DNA of 18,219 nt from JBBQQK01 sp038216025 (lineage in GTDB: Bacteria; Patescibacteriota; UBA1384; XYA2-FULL-43-10; 1-14-0-10-43-13): positions 1 through 18,219 of the forward strand of contig JBBQQK010000012.1 in NCBI GenBank assembly GCA_038216025.1, given 5' to 3'. Position 1 is the first letter of the stretch. Each line of letters begins with the position of its first letter. The notes beneath the pieces are model-generated. The model did not search any database. It saw nothing but the letters and a program-made list of their open reading frames with translations, and had not been told where the DNA came from. The position numbers and the translations under genes were made by a program. Shown piece by piece: positions 1 through 7,185 of the stretch.

Positions 1-213
1 GAATACAACCAATTCGCTAGACGGTAGCTTCTCTTGGTTAAAACAAAAAGTAGGTATTCATAGGGGCATGACCAGAATAAATAGGGCAAAAATTATTGAG
101 TATATTTTGAACAATTAGCAACAAGAATTTGATATTAACCCGCAATTTACTTGAAACGCTCCCTGTATCGTCATTGCGAATACGACAGACAGTGAGCAGA
201 TTCATTATTTTTT

Positions 214-242
214 TTGACAAAATACTATAAAAGTGGTATTTT
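214..242 (+). promoter_or_regulatory. Promoter of the nucleoside diphosphate kinase gene
   Basis: A perfect -35 TTGACA (214-219) is followed after exactly 17 bases by TATTTT (237-242) preceded by TG (234-235), an extended -10. The expected transcription start is near 249. The longest open frame of the downstream gene begins with the TTG of this -35 box, so that longest frame is very unlikely to be the real protein start. The first 213 bases of the window hold no gene I can support. Confidence 0.6.
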
Positions 243-291
243 TTTGTTCAGGCGAAAGCTTGGAAAACACCTCGAAAGTGAGGGCAATACA

Positions 292-795
292 TTGCCATTG
301 TCAAAACCGCAGGAAGGAACGCTCGTTTTGATAAAGCCCGATGCTCTTGAATGGAATCTAGAAGAACAGATTATCCAAGAATATACACGGGCAGGATTCG
401 AAATAGTGGCTCAAAAACACGTCTACAGAGTCAACGACGATTTACTAAGACTTCATTACAAAGAGCACTACGAGGAGAATCCCGAACTATACAAGAAACT
501 CAATAGGGAGTTTGTCGGCAAAACAGTAATTGCGCTCATATTGATGGGCAATGATGCAGTAGCAAAGACGAGGAGTCTTAACGGCGCCACCAATCCAGCC
601 ACGGCCGACAAACAACAATCTATCAGAGGCAAGTACGGGTCAGACAGCTACGAGCTAGCTGACAAAGAGGGCCGGAGTGTCCAGAACTTGGTTCACGGAT
701 CAGACAGCCTCGAAAGCGCTGGTTATGAGATGACCGTATGGTTCTCTTCGGACGAAATCCTGAAGCTGCCCGCCAACCATCCCCTTTCAGAATAA
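292..795 (+). CDS. ndk: Nucleoside diphosphate kinase
   Basis: Transfers the terminal phosphate of ATP to nucleoside diphosphates through a phosphohistidine intermediate; a cytosolic housekeeping enzyme. The sequence shows the N-terminal strand LVLIKPDAL, the substrate-loop segment GATNPATAD, and the active-site segment NLVHGSDSLESAG with the catalytic His (residue 135 from this start), then the C-terminal YEMTVWF. The frame is open from TTG 214, but that codon is part of a -35 box. The TTG at 292 follows AGGG by 7 bases and gives 167 residues; TTG 298 is an alternative. The family is usually about 140-150 residues. The extra length is a short N-terminal tail plus an insertion of roughly eight residues (around YELADKEG) just before the active-site His. 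It is monocistronic, with its own promoter and a hairpin right after the stop. The identity is secure; the start is less so. Confidence 0.93.
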   Translation: MPLSKPQEGTLVLIKPDALEWNLEEQIIQEYTRAGFEIVAQKHVYRVNDDLLRLHYKEHYEENPELYKKLNREFVGKTVIALILMGNDAVAKTRSLNGATNPATADKQQSIRGKYGSDSYELADKEGRSVQNLVHGSDSLESAGYEMTVWFSSDEILKLPANHPLSE

Positions 796-810
796 AATCT
801 GAATACAATT

Positions 811-845
811 GCGGCCCGATCCACATAGGATTCGGGCCGCTTTCA
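811..845 (+). terminator. Gene-end hairpin after ndk
   Basis: GCGGCCCGA (811-819) pairs with TCGGGCCGC (832-840) around a 12-base loop, starting 15 bases after the ndk stop and followed by TTTC. The U-tract is short, so it may be a weak intrinsic terminator or a 3'-end stabiliser. It also separates ndk from the convergent ABC gene ending at 850. Confidence 0.65.
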
Positions 846-849
846 TAAA

Positions 850-2820
850 TTATTCATCCCGCAAAGCGTTCACCGGATCAAGCTTAGATGCTCTTTTCGC
901 CGGCAGGTAGCCAGCCAATGAAGATACCATCACTGAGAACAAAACGACTCCGAGCGATAAATATAATGGAATATAGAACGAAATAGAATCCGATCCCCCA
1001 TTGCCCTTCATTATGTAGCCGTTCATAACCGCTTCAGCCACGTTAGAGCCGCCGTAGCCCAGGATAAGTCCAACAAGGCCGCCAAACAAACCAATCAAGA
1101 ATGCTTCTGAAATAAAGATGGAGCTGATATCTCGGCTTCGAGCACCAACCGCCCTCATCACACCGATCTCTTTCGTTCTCTCCAAGACTGCCATTAACAT
1201 GGTGTTGGCGATTCCCAAAGAGGCAACCAGCAAGGCGATTCCGCCTACGATACCTAACACAACTTGCATAATAATAAACGTTCTGGACGTTTCTTTTGCC
1301 ACATCCTCATAAGAAGATGACCCATAGCCTTTGTCGTCAACTGCTTTTTTAACCACAGAGACAGAAGAGGCATCTTTGGCTCTGATCATTATATTACTAT
1401 AGAGATCAGGATCTGCTTTTTTCATTTCCTCGGTCTTAATAGACTTGATAATATTTTGGGCCGATCCGTCTGAAAATGTTGTAGAATAAGAAAATTTTTC
1501 ATCTTCGCCTATCACTCCAGCAATTTTAGTTTTGAATTCCAAACCTTCTATCACGCAAATGACATCTTTGCCGATCGCTTCCGAGACATTATCAAACAAA
1601 ACTTTTGCTTGGCCAAAGGGAATAACGACACTATTTTGATCGTCTGATTTTAAGTATTGACCTAAAGTTACTTTAGATTTAACTTCATCTTTAATCAGAT
1701 CAAGAGGACCTGCATTCTCTCCGTACATAACAGAAGTCCGGTCACCGTATTTCATTGATCCGGAAAAATTTATCAACGGATACACCTTACTGGCATTGTC
1801 AATTTTAGATAACTCTTCGACTGTTTTGTCGTTCAAGTTCTTTTTTTCCGACTTGTTGAAATTAGCCGCGGCCGAGAAACCAATATCCGTTATTTTCTCT
1901 CCCGAGACTCTAACCTCTTCTATTTGAGAATAGCTTGAAACTTGTTTCTCGACATCCTTTTGTAAGCCTGCCCCGAAAGAGACCAGAGTAACAATGGCCA
2001 TTGCTCCGATTGACACGCCAAACGAAGTCAAAAAGAATCGCAATTTCCTACGTCTTAGATTGTTCAGGGCAAGTTTCAGACGGGAGAGATGATTGATATT
2101 TTTAGTTTTTGCCGCTTCGAAATCAGCGACTCTAGTTTTTCTATCATTCTGGACAATGCTTACAATTTGACCATCCAGCATTTTAACAACTTTATTTGAA
2201 TATCTAGCGTATTTTTCGTTGTGAGTAACCATTACCACCGTGTGGCCTTTACTATTTAGGTCAGAAATTATACTTAATATTTCTTGGCCGGTCTTTGAAT
2301 CTAAATTACCGGTTGGTTCGTCACAAAGAAGGATTTCGGGATTGTTCACCAGAGCTCTTGCGATAGCGACTCTTTGCTGTTGACCTCCGGACAATTTACT
2401 TGGGCGACTTTTGATTCTCTTTTCAAGACCAACATTTTCCAACGCCTCTTTTGCAATTTTCTTTTGCTTGGCATCTGGCATGCCGGAAAACTTCAATGGG
2501 AGCATTACGTTCTCCAAAAGCGACATATCGCTTATAAGATTGAACTTTTGAAAAATCATCCCTACTGTTTCCCGCCGGTATTTCGCCAACTGATCCTGCT
2601 TCAATTTTCCCAAATTCTTATTGTTGACAGAGATTTCACCTGAAGTAAGCTTGTCCATCCCCCCCAGAATATTCAACAAAGTAGATTTGCCGCAGCCCGA
2701 TTGACCGAGAATTAGGACAAAATCTCCTTTTTCGATTGTAAGGCTGATATCATCAAGGGCGATGAGCTCCTCATCTTCGAGGGAGTATTTTTTTGATAAA
2801 TTTTTAATTTGAATAGACAT
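850..2820 (-). CDS. MacB/FtsX-type ABC transporter, fused ATPase and permease
   Basis: A 656-residue fusion of an ABC ATPase (about 1-225) and a four-helix MacB/FtsX permease. The ATPase has Walker A GQSGCGKST (39-47), signature LSGGQQQR (143-150), Walker B ILLCDEPTG (163-171) and switch His200. The first membrane helix is about 262-284. An extracytoplasmic domain runs to about residue 510, then come three C-terminal helices (about 515-545, 570-590 and 615-640) with the FtsX-type segment ERTKEIGVMRAVGA between the second and third. Such proteins are mechanotransmission ABC machines moving lipoproteins, peptides or toxins rather than classic membrane-crossing pumps; the substrate cannot be read from sequence. 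E. coli MacB has the same ATPase-permease order. No MacA or outer-membrane partner is in the window. It lies 9 bases downstream of the DUF4342 gene, so the two are probably one operon. No clear Shine-Dalgarno precedes the ATG. Confidence 0.92.
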   Translation of the reverse strand: MSIQIKNLSKKYSLEDEELIALDDISLTIEKGDFVLILGQSGCGKSTLLNILGGMDKLTSGEISVNNKNLGKLKQDQLAKYRRETVGMIFQKFNLISDMSLLENVMLPLKFSGMPDAKQKKIAKEALENVGLEKRIKSRPSKLSGGQQQRVAIARALVNNPEILLCDEPTGNLDSKTGQEILSIISDLNSKGHTVVMVTHNEKYARYSNKVVKMLDGQIVSIVQNDRKTRVADFEAAKTKNINHLSRLKLALNNLRRRKLRFFLTSFGVSIGAMAIVTLVSFGAGLQKDVEKQVSSYSQIEEVRVSGEKITDIGFSAAANFNKSEKKNLNDKTVEELSKIDNASKVYPLINFSGSMKYGDRTSVMYGENAGPLDLIKDEVKSKVTLGQYLKSDDQNSVVIPFGQAKVLFDNVSEAIGKDVICVIEGLEFKTKIAGVIGEDEKFSYSTTFSDGSAQNIIKSIKTEEMKKADPDLYSNIMIRAKDASSVSVVKKAVDDKGYGSSSYEDVAKETSRTFIIMQVVLGIVGGIALLVASLGIANTMLMAVLERTKEIGVMRAVGARSRDISSIFISEAFLIGLFGGLVGLILGYGGSNVAEAVMNGYIMKGNGGSDSISFYIPLYLSLGVVLFSVMVSSLAGYLPAKRASKLDPVNALRDE

Positions 2821-2829
2821 AGTGCAAGC

Positions 2830-3078
2830 TTACTTTCTTTTTTCAACAACTATAGTGCAGTTTGTGACAAGGGCCGCCAAGGCGCCAATAGCGGCAAGCA
2901 CCGGAGCCAAAAGAACACCTATTGCCCCGATAGTCACCGGAAATTCAACCAAAGTCTCTTCTTTATCGTTTTTAATGACGATGCGTCGCGCGTTGCCCTC
3001 GGCAATTATTTCCTTAACTTTTTTTACGAGGTCTTCACCTTTGACTTTAAACTCTTCTTTCTTATTTTCTTCTGACAT
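2830..3078 (-). CDS. DUF4342 domain protein
   Basis: An 82-residue protein: a charged N-terminal half rich in Lys and Glu, a short beta-type segment (ARRIVIKNDKEETLVEFPV), then a hydrophobic helix (about IGAIGVLLAPVLAAIGALAALV) and a basic tail. This is the DUF4342 pattern. The function of that family is not established; the hydrophobic segment suggests membrane association. The frame stays open five codons upstream to a TTG, but the ATG at 3078 has GGAG seven bases before it and is the better start. It is the first gene of a two-gene unit with the MacB-like ABC protein, so a role with that transporter or in envelope stress is possible but unproven. Confidence 0.75.
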   Translation of the reverse strand: MSEENKKEEFKVKGEDLVKKVKEIIAEGNARRIVIKNDKEETLVEFPVTIGAIGVLLAPVLAAIGALAALVTNCTIVVEKRK

Positions 3079-3167
3079 TTGTACTCCTATCAATAAATCA
3101 ACGATTTTCTAATATATAATAGCCTAACTCAAAACAGACATCCATAGAAAAACGAAAGTAACTAAAA

Positions 3168-3197
3168 TTGACTCTTATTTAGCAAAAAGGCTATTCT
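3168..3197 (+). promoter_or_regulatory. Putative promoter of the YqeG-like gene
   Basis: TTGACT (3168-3173) and TATTCT (3192-3197) are 18 bases apart; the predicted start near 3204 leaves a leader of about 27 bases carrying GGAGGAG ahead of the ATG. A second possible -10, TGGCATACT (3203-3211), lacks a good -35. Confidence 0.4.
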
Positions 3198-3230
3198 TTA
3201 TTTGGCATACTGAAAAACTGGAGGAGAGCC

Positions 3231-3812
3231 ATGAATCTCATCAAGCGGTATATCAACAGGACCTATGCTCCCGATGCATACTATTATTCGATAGTAGACG
3301 CAATCGATAGCATCCAAAAAGTAGAGAGGAAAGGATGGTACCTCTATATCGACCTCGACAATACCATCTTGCCCAAAGATCAAAAACGAATTCCGAAAGA
3401 GATAATTGTAGCCCTCAGACGCGCCACCAGAGAAGGCAGAGTCGTCAAAGCTATCATTATCTCAAACCTTGGTGTTCCATCGTTCTGTGGTAAGGCATAC
3501 CGCAAGCATGCTATCCGGCTTGCCGACGCGTCTTATCAAATTTCCTTGCCTTACATAGAGGCAACTGTCCCTTTCCTGAAACCATGTCTTATCCCCATTA
3601 GAAGAGGGAGAAAGAAATTGGGGGCCAAGAAAGGAGCACTCAGTCTTATAATAGGAGACCAAGTCGTTACTGACATCAGAGTCGGCAAGAAGGCCAAGAT
3701 GAAGACCATTCTGGTTTGCCCCAGCGGTCCAGACGGCCGCTTCACCAAGCTCTGTCTAAGCAGAGTTAGAGAGCGCTTTATTCTAAACTGTATCGGATTA
3801 AAACCAATTTGA
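3231..3812 (+). CDS. YqeG-like HAD-superfamily phosphatase (class IIIA)
   Basis: A 193-residue haloacid dehalogenase-type phosphatase. Motif I is DLDNT (41-45, nucleophile Asp41 and acid Asp43), motif II is the Ser in IIISN (75-79), and motif IV is GDQVVTDI (142-149). The GDQ...TD arrangement is typical of the YqeG/phosphatidylglycerophosphatase (Gep4) subgroup, which dephosphorylates phosphatidylglycerophosphate in several organisms; in bacteria the substrate is often unverified. The N-terminal 35 residues (NLIKRYINRTYAPDAYYYSI) resemble the usual YqeG lead-in. There is a strong Shine-Dalgarno, GGAGGAG, six bases before the ATG. It is monocistronic, divergent from the DUF4342 gene, and ends in TGA, showing that TGA is a stop here. 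Confidence 0.82.
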   Translation: MNLIKRYINRTYAPDAYYYSIVDAIDSIQKVERKGWYLYIDLDNTILPKDQKRIPKEIIVALRRATREGRVVKAIIISNLGVPSFCGKAYRKHAIRLADASYQISLPYIEATVPFLKPCLIPIRRGRKKLGAKKGALSLIIGDQVVTDIRVGKKAKMKTILVCPSGPDGRFTKLCLSRVRERFILNCIGLKPI

Positions 3813-3820
3813 AAAACAAA

Positions 3821-3852
3821 GCCGACGACAATCCTGTCGCCGGCTACTTTTT
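3821..3852 (+). terminator. Intrinsic terminator after the YqeG-like gene
   Basis: GCCGACGACA (3821-3830) pairs with TGTCGCCGGC (3835-3844) with one A/C mismatch and a four-base loop, followed by TAC and T6. It begins 8 bases after the stop. Confidence 0.8.
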
Positions 3853-3875
3853 TCATTCATCCAAACTATCACATA

Positions 3876-3915
3876 TTGACAACTTTTCTTAATACCAGTA
3901 CCCTAGGTATAGGTA
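3876..3915 (+). promoter_or_regulatory. Copper operon promoter with CsoR-type operator
   Basis: TTGACA (3876-3881) is followed after 17 bases by TACCCT (3899-3904), a TAnnnT-type -10. The -10 lies inside a symmetric sequence TACC-N2-TACC-N3-GGTA-N2-GGTA (3893-3915) centred on base 3904. TACC...GGTA dyads are typical of copper-sensing CsoR operators, so a bound repressor would cover the -10 box. The csoR gene begins 46 bases downstream, which points to autoregulation of the whole operon. Confidence 0.7.
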
Positions 3916-3961
3916 GACAGGGCTATAAAGTTATCAAATTGAAAGCAAAAAGGACTATTTT

Positions 3962-4231
3962 ATGGAAAACAGAGAGAAGACACTGGTAAATTTTAAAAAG
4001 GCTAAAAGCCACATTGAGAAAATAACCAAAATGATGGAGGATGGCGAGTATTGCATCGACATTATGCAACAAAATCTCGCTGTGATTGGTCTTTTAAAAT
4101 CTGCTCATCACCAACTAATGGAAGGTCATCTGAATTCTTGCTTTAAAAACGCTATAAAAACCAACAATGAAAAGCGCAAGCAAGAGATGATAGATGAAAT
4201 TTTAAAAGTTTCAAGAATAACTAACAAATAG
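3962..4231 (+). CDS. csoR: Copper-sensing transcriptional repressor, CsoR family
   Basis: An 89-residue all-helical DUF156 (CsoR/RcnR) protein. It carries the Cu(I) ligand set Cys31, His56, Cys60, with the same spacing (25 and 4) as Cys36-His61-Cys65 of Mycobacterium tuberculosis CsoR, and a Tyr immediately before the first Cys as in that protein. Known CsoR tetramers bind G/C-tract dyads and release DNA when Cu(I) binds. The start ATG has AAGGA eight bases upstream. The stop TAG overlaps the Shine-Dalgarno of the next gene (TAGGAG), so translation is closely linked. Position at the head of an operon with a cupredoxin protein and CopA supports copper rather than nickel, cobalt or formaldehyde sensing. 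Confidence 0.92.
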   Translation: MENREKTLVNFKKAKSHIEKITKMMEDGEYCIDIMQQNLAVIGLLKSAHHQLMEGHLNSCFKNAIKTNNEKRKQEMIDEILKVSRITNK

Positions 4232-4238
4232 GAGCTCA

Positions 4239-4943
4239 ATGACAAAACAAATAAACAAATTGCCTGATTGTTGCATTGAAATAGAACAAAATCCAGATCG
4301 GAAAGGATTTTTATGGGGAATTTTATACGGCTTAGTACCGCACACCTTCTGTATATTATTTGTAATACTATCTGTTGTCGGGGCTACCAGCGGAGCTGTA
4401 TTTTTTAAAAAGTTTTTATTTGTTCCGCATTTATTTCAATATTTGTTAGTCCTTTCCTTCATTTTAGCAACCATTTCCGCAGTATTATATTTGAAACGAA
4501 ACGGCATTATGACTGCTAAAGGAATACAACGGAAATGGAAATACCTGACAATTCTTTACTCTACGACCATAATAGTTAATTTGCTTTTTGTTTATTGGAT
4601 TCTTCCGGCAGCAGCCGATACCAACCAACCGAAAGACAATTTAGTACAAAATGATACAAATAAAAATACAAACAATACAGAGATTCAGGTCATTAGAATG
4701 GATCAATATGCCGGTGGATACTCTCCTTCCAGCTTCACAGTCAAAAAAGGAGTACTGGTCCGATGGGTCATTACTTCGCACAAAGACACCTGTGCTGCCA
4801 GTATCAATTCGTCAAAATTGGGGATCCAAAAAATCCTTGATTCAGGAGAAAATGTGATCGAGTTCACACCAAAAGAAACCGGTAAATTTAAATTTACCTG
4901 CATCATGGGGATGTATTCAGGAGGAATAAATGTCATCAACTAA
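4239..4943 (+). CDS. Membrane protein with extracytoplasmic cupredoxin-like domain
   Basis: A 234-residue protein in two parts. The N-terminal half has three predicted helices (about 25-52, 63-85 and 102-124), with a cytoplasmic Cys11-Cys12 pair before the first and PHTFC (34-38) inside it. After a polar Asn/Thr-rich linker (125-148), residues 149-234 form a cupredoxin-like beta domain placed outside the cell by an odd number of helices. It contains HKDTC (181-185), an IEFTPKETGKFKF strand and the ligand loop TCIMGM (220-225), as seen in cupredoxin domains attached to SafE/TauE-type copper proteins. It probably binds or relays Cu(I) for efflux by CopA; that role is inferred. The start has AGGAG. 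The 3' end overlaps copA by 14 bases, implying translational coupling. I do not recognise a named family for the N-terminal half; a MerT-like transporter role is possible. Confidence 0.75.
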   Translation: MTKQINKLPDCCIEIEQNPDRKGFLWGILYGLVPHTFCILFVILSVVGATSGAVFFKKFLFVPHLFQYLLVLSFILATISAVLYLKRNGIMTAKGIQRKWKYLTILYSTTIIVNLLFVYWILPAAADTNQPKDNLVQNDTNKNTNNTEIQVIRMDQYAGGYSPSSFTVKKGVLVRWVITSHKDTCAASINSSKLGIQKILDSGENVIEFTPKETGKFKFTCIMGMYSGGINVIN

Positions 4944-7185
4944 AATAATACAACTAGAAATTTTAGGAATGCATTGCGCTAATTGCGCCTTAAATATTGA
5001 ACGTGCTTTGAATAAGGCCGAAGGAGTTAATGATGTTCAGGTTAATTATGCCATGGAAAATGCGGTGGTTGAATTTGATCCGGAAATTATCAAGCAAGAC
5101 AATATTGAGAGTTTGATTAATAGATTGGGATACAAAATTGTTTCAACGCCACCGCTAACCTCTCCTCAAAGAGGGATGGAACAAAACCGGCCCAAAATTC
5201 GTTTAGTGCTCTCCGTTTTGGCAGGGATTTCGGTCTTATACTTTTCAATGGGAGTGATGCTCGGACTTCCTGATTTCGGCTTTTCAATGGTGAGTGCTTC
5301 TCTAGTTCAATTTTTTTTCACTTCGATTATAATTTATCTTTCTCGCTCGATTTGGATTTCAGGTTTTAAAAGTTTTAGAATGCTGCAACCCGGCATGGAT
5401 GCTTTAGTTTTTCTTTCGACCGCAACTGCTTTTATCTTCAGTCTAATTAATTTAATCATTTCGCTATTTAAAAAAGATTTTACTCCAACCTTATATTTTG
5501 AGAGTGCCGCCCTTATTTTAATTTTTATTTCGCTCGGAAAATACCTCGAAGCATTTACCAAAGGAAAAACAAGCGAGGCGATTAAAAAATTGATTGGTCT
5601 CGGCGCTAAAGAAGCGACTGTTTTGATTGATAATAAGGAGAAAAAAATATCAATTAAAGATGTTAAAATCGGCGATATAATTTTAGTAAAACCGGGAGAG
5701 AAGATCCCAGTCGATGGAATAGTAATCGAAGGATATTCTGCCGTAGATGAAAAAGCTATCACAGGAGAAAGTATTCCTGTTGAGAAGAAAGTTAACGATA
5801 TAGCAATTGGAGCAACGATAAACAAAACCGGTTATTTGAAGATAAAATGTTCTCGTGTTGGCAAAAACACGATGCTTTCTCAGATCATAATAATTGTTGA
5901 AGAAGCTATAAATAATAAGGCGCCGGTTCAAAAATTGGTTGATAAAATATCATACTATTTCACACCATCAGTCATTGTCATCGCCGCTGCATCGTTGGTA
6001 TTTTGGCTATTTTCTGGCTATTCTTTTGGCTTTTCAATAAGTATTTTTATGGCAGTTTTGGTCATCGCCTGCCCTTGTGCCATGGGCCTAGCTACTCCGA
6101 CCGCAGTCATGATGGGTACGAGCTTGGCGGTAGCAAAAGGCATTTTGATAAAATCAAGCCGCGCTTTGGAAATGGCTGGCAAAATAAATTTAATCGTTTT
6201 TGACAAAACCGGCACTTTGACCGAAGGAGAACCGAAAGTGACTGACATTGTTTCGCTCAAATCGCATTATGACACAAAATATTTATTGCAAATTGCGGCT
6301 TCGATTGAAAAATATTCCGAACATCCTCTAGCCGACGCGATAGTCGATAAAGCTAAATATCTACCAGGAGTCGAAGTGTCGGATTTCAAATCTCACCCCG
6401 GAAAAGGTATCTCTGCCAGATTCATACCGGTTGGTCGAAAGGATAAAGTTGACCTTCTGCTCGGCACAAGATCATTTATCGATCTAAAAAATATTAGCAT
6501 ACAAAGCATGACAAAACTTGACGATCTTGAACAAGCCGGTAAAACGACTATAATAATTTCTGTAGACAACGAACCGGTTGGGGTTATCGCTCTTCGAGAC
6601 AATCTGAAAAAATCGTCTAAAACCGCAGTTAAGAGCTTAAAATCCATGGGTTTAAAGGTAGCGATGCTCTCAGGCGATAATAAAACGGTAGTTGATGCCA
6701 TCGCCAAAGAAGCAGAAATCGAGTTAATTGTGGCCGAAGTATTGCCTGCCGATAAAGCAAAAGTAATTAAGAAAATTCAAAACAACCAGCCTATTGAAAA
6801 CTGGAAACTGGAAACTGGAAACTGGAGAATCGCCTTTGTAGGTGACGGCATCAACGATGCGCCCGCTCTAGCCCAAGCTGATCTTGGTATCGCTATGGGA
6901 AGCGGAACTGATATCGCTATAGAATCGGGCGATATAGTTCTCATAAAAAATGATTTGGATGATGTAGCCAAGGCAATTGACTACTCAAAATATACAATGC
7001 GCAAAATAAAACATAACCTTTTTTGGGCTTTCGTCTATAACATCGTCGGCATTCCGATCGCCGCCGGTCTTCTCTACAACAGCACTGGCTGGCTACTCTC
7101 TCCCGCCATCGCCGCCGCCGCTATGGCTATGAGTTCCGTCAGCGTAGTTTCAAACTCCCTGCTCATGAAACGACGACAACAATAA
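4930..7185 (+). CDS. copA: Cu(I)-exporting P1B-type ATPase
   Basis: A 751-residue heavy-metal ATPase that exports Cu(I) at the expense of ATP. It has one N-terminal metal-binding domain (GMHCANC, Cys16 and Cys19), eight predicted helices, the actuator motif TGES (278-281), the membrane copper site CPC (381-383), phosphorylation motif DKTGT (Asp425), SEHPLA (463-468) in the nucleotide domain and GDGINDAP (638-645). Tyr-Asn (703-704) and the MSSVS stretch (734-738) in the last helices are the further P1B-1 copper signature. AGGAGG precedes the ATG, inside the upstream gene. Two segments look inserted relative to the family: a PPLTSPQRG stretch (74-82) in the linker after the metal-binding domain, and NWKLETGNW (624-632), encoded by a tandem heptamer repeat, just before GDGIND. 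The frame is intact through both. Confidence 0.96.
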   Translation: MSSTKIIQLEILGMHCANCALNIERALNKAEGVNDVQVNYAMENAVVEFDPEIIKQDNIESLINRLGYKIVSTPPLTSPQRGMEQNRPKIRLVLSVLAGISVLYFSMGVMLGLPDFGFSMVSASLVQFFFTSIIIYLSRSIWISGFKSFRMLQPGMDALVFLSTATAFIFSLINLIISLFKKDFTPTLYFESAALILIFISLGKYLEAFTKGKTSEAIKKLIGLGAKEATVLIDNKEKKISIKDVKIGDIILVKPGEKIPVDGIVIEGYSAVDEKAITGESIPVEKKVNDIAIGATINKTGYLKIKCSRVGKNTMLSQIIIIVEEAINNKAPVQKLVDKISYYFTPSVIVIAAASLVFWLFSGYSFGFSISIFMAVLVIACPCAMGLATPTAVMMGTSLAVAKGILIKSSRALEMAGKINLIVFDKTGTLTEGEPKVTDIVSLKSHYDTKYLLQIAASIEKYSEHPLADAIVDKAKYLPGVEVSDFKSHPGKGISARFIPVGRKDKVDLLLGTRSFIDLKNISIQSMTKLDDLEQAGKTTIIISVDNEPVGVIALRDNLKKSSKTAVKSLKSMGLKVAMLSGDNKTVVDAIAKEAEIELIVAEVLPADKAKVIKKIQNNQPIENWKLETGNWRIAFVGDGINDAPALAQADLGIAMGSGTDIAIESGDIVLIKNDLDDVAKAIDYSKYTMRKIKHNLFWAFVYNIVGIPIAAGLLYNSTGWLLSPAIAAAAMAMSSVSVVSNSLLMKRRQQ
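5159..5174 (+). repeat. Small hairpin repeat-like segment inside copA
   Basis: CCTCT (5159-5163) and AGAGG (5170-5174) flank a six-base loop in the linker-coding part of copA, encoding PPLTSPQRG. Translations of this type are familiar from dispersed CCTCTCC-type intergenic repeats in many bacteria. Whether this is a true dispersed repeat here cannot be decided from one copy. Confidence 0.3.
6798..6825 (+). repeat. Tandem heptamer repeat inside copA
   Basis: Four exact head-to-tail copies of AAACTGG (6798-6804, 6805-6811, 6812-6818, 6819-6825). They encode the hydrophilic stretch NWKLETGNW in the P-domain, where the family normally has a short turn before the VGDGIND strand. Three 7-bp units (21 bp) preserve the frame, so the array can grow or shrink in steps of three units without breaking copA. 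Confidence 0.85.

Noticed and set aside
38..220. Minus-strand ORF at the left edge
   Set aside because: No Shine-Dalgarno, no family resemblance, overlaps the ndk promoter. The CGTCATTGCGA string inside it only faintly resembles a known dispersed repeat.
214..291. N-terminal extension of the nucleoside diphosphate kinase from TTG 214
   Set aside because: The TTG is the start of a TTGACA -35 box with a well-spaced extended -10, so transcription begins downstream of it. The extension does not resemble the family.
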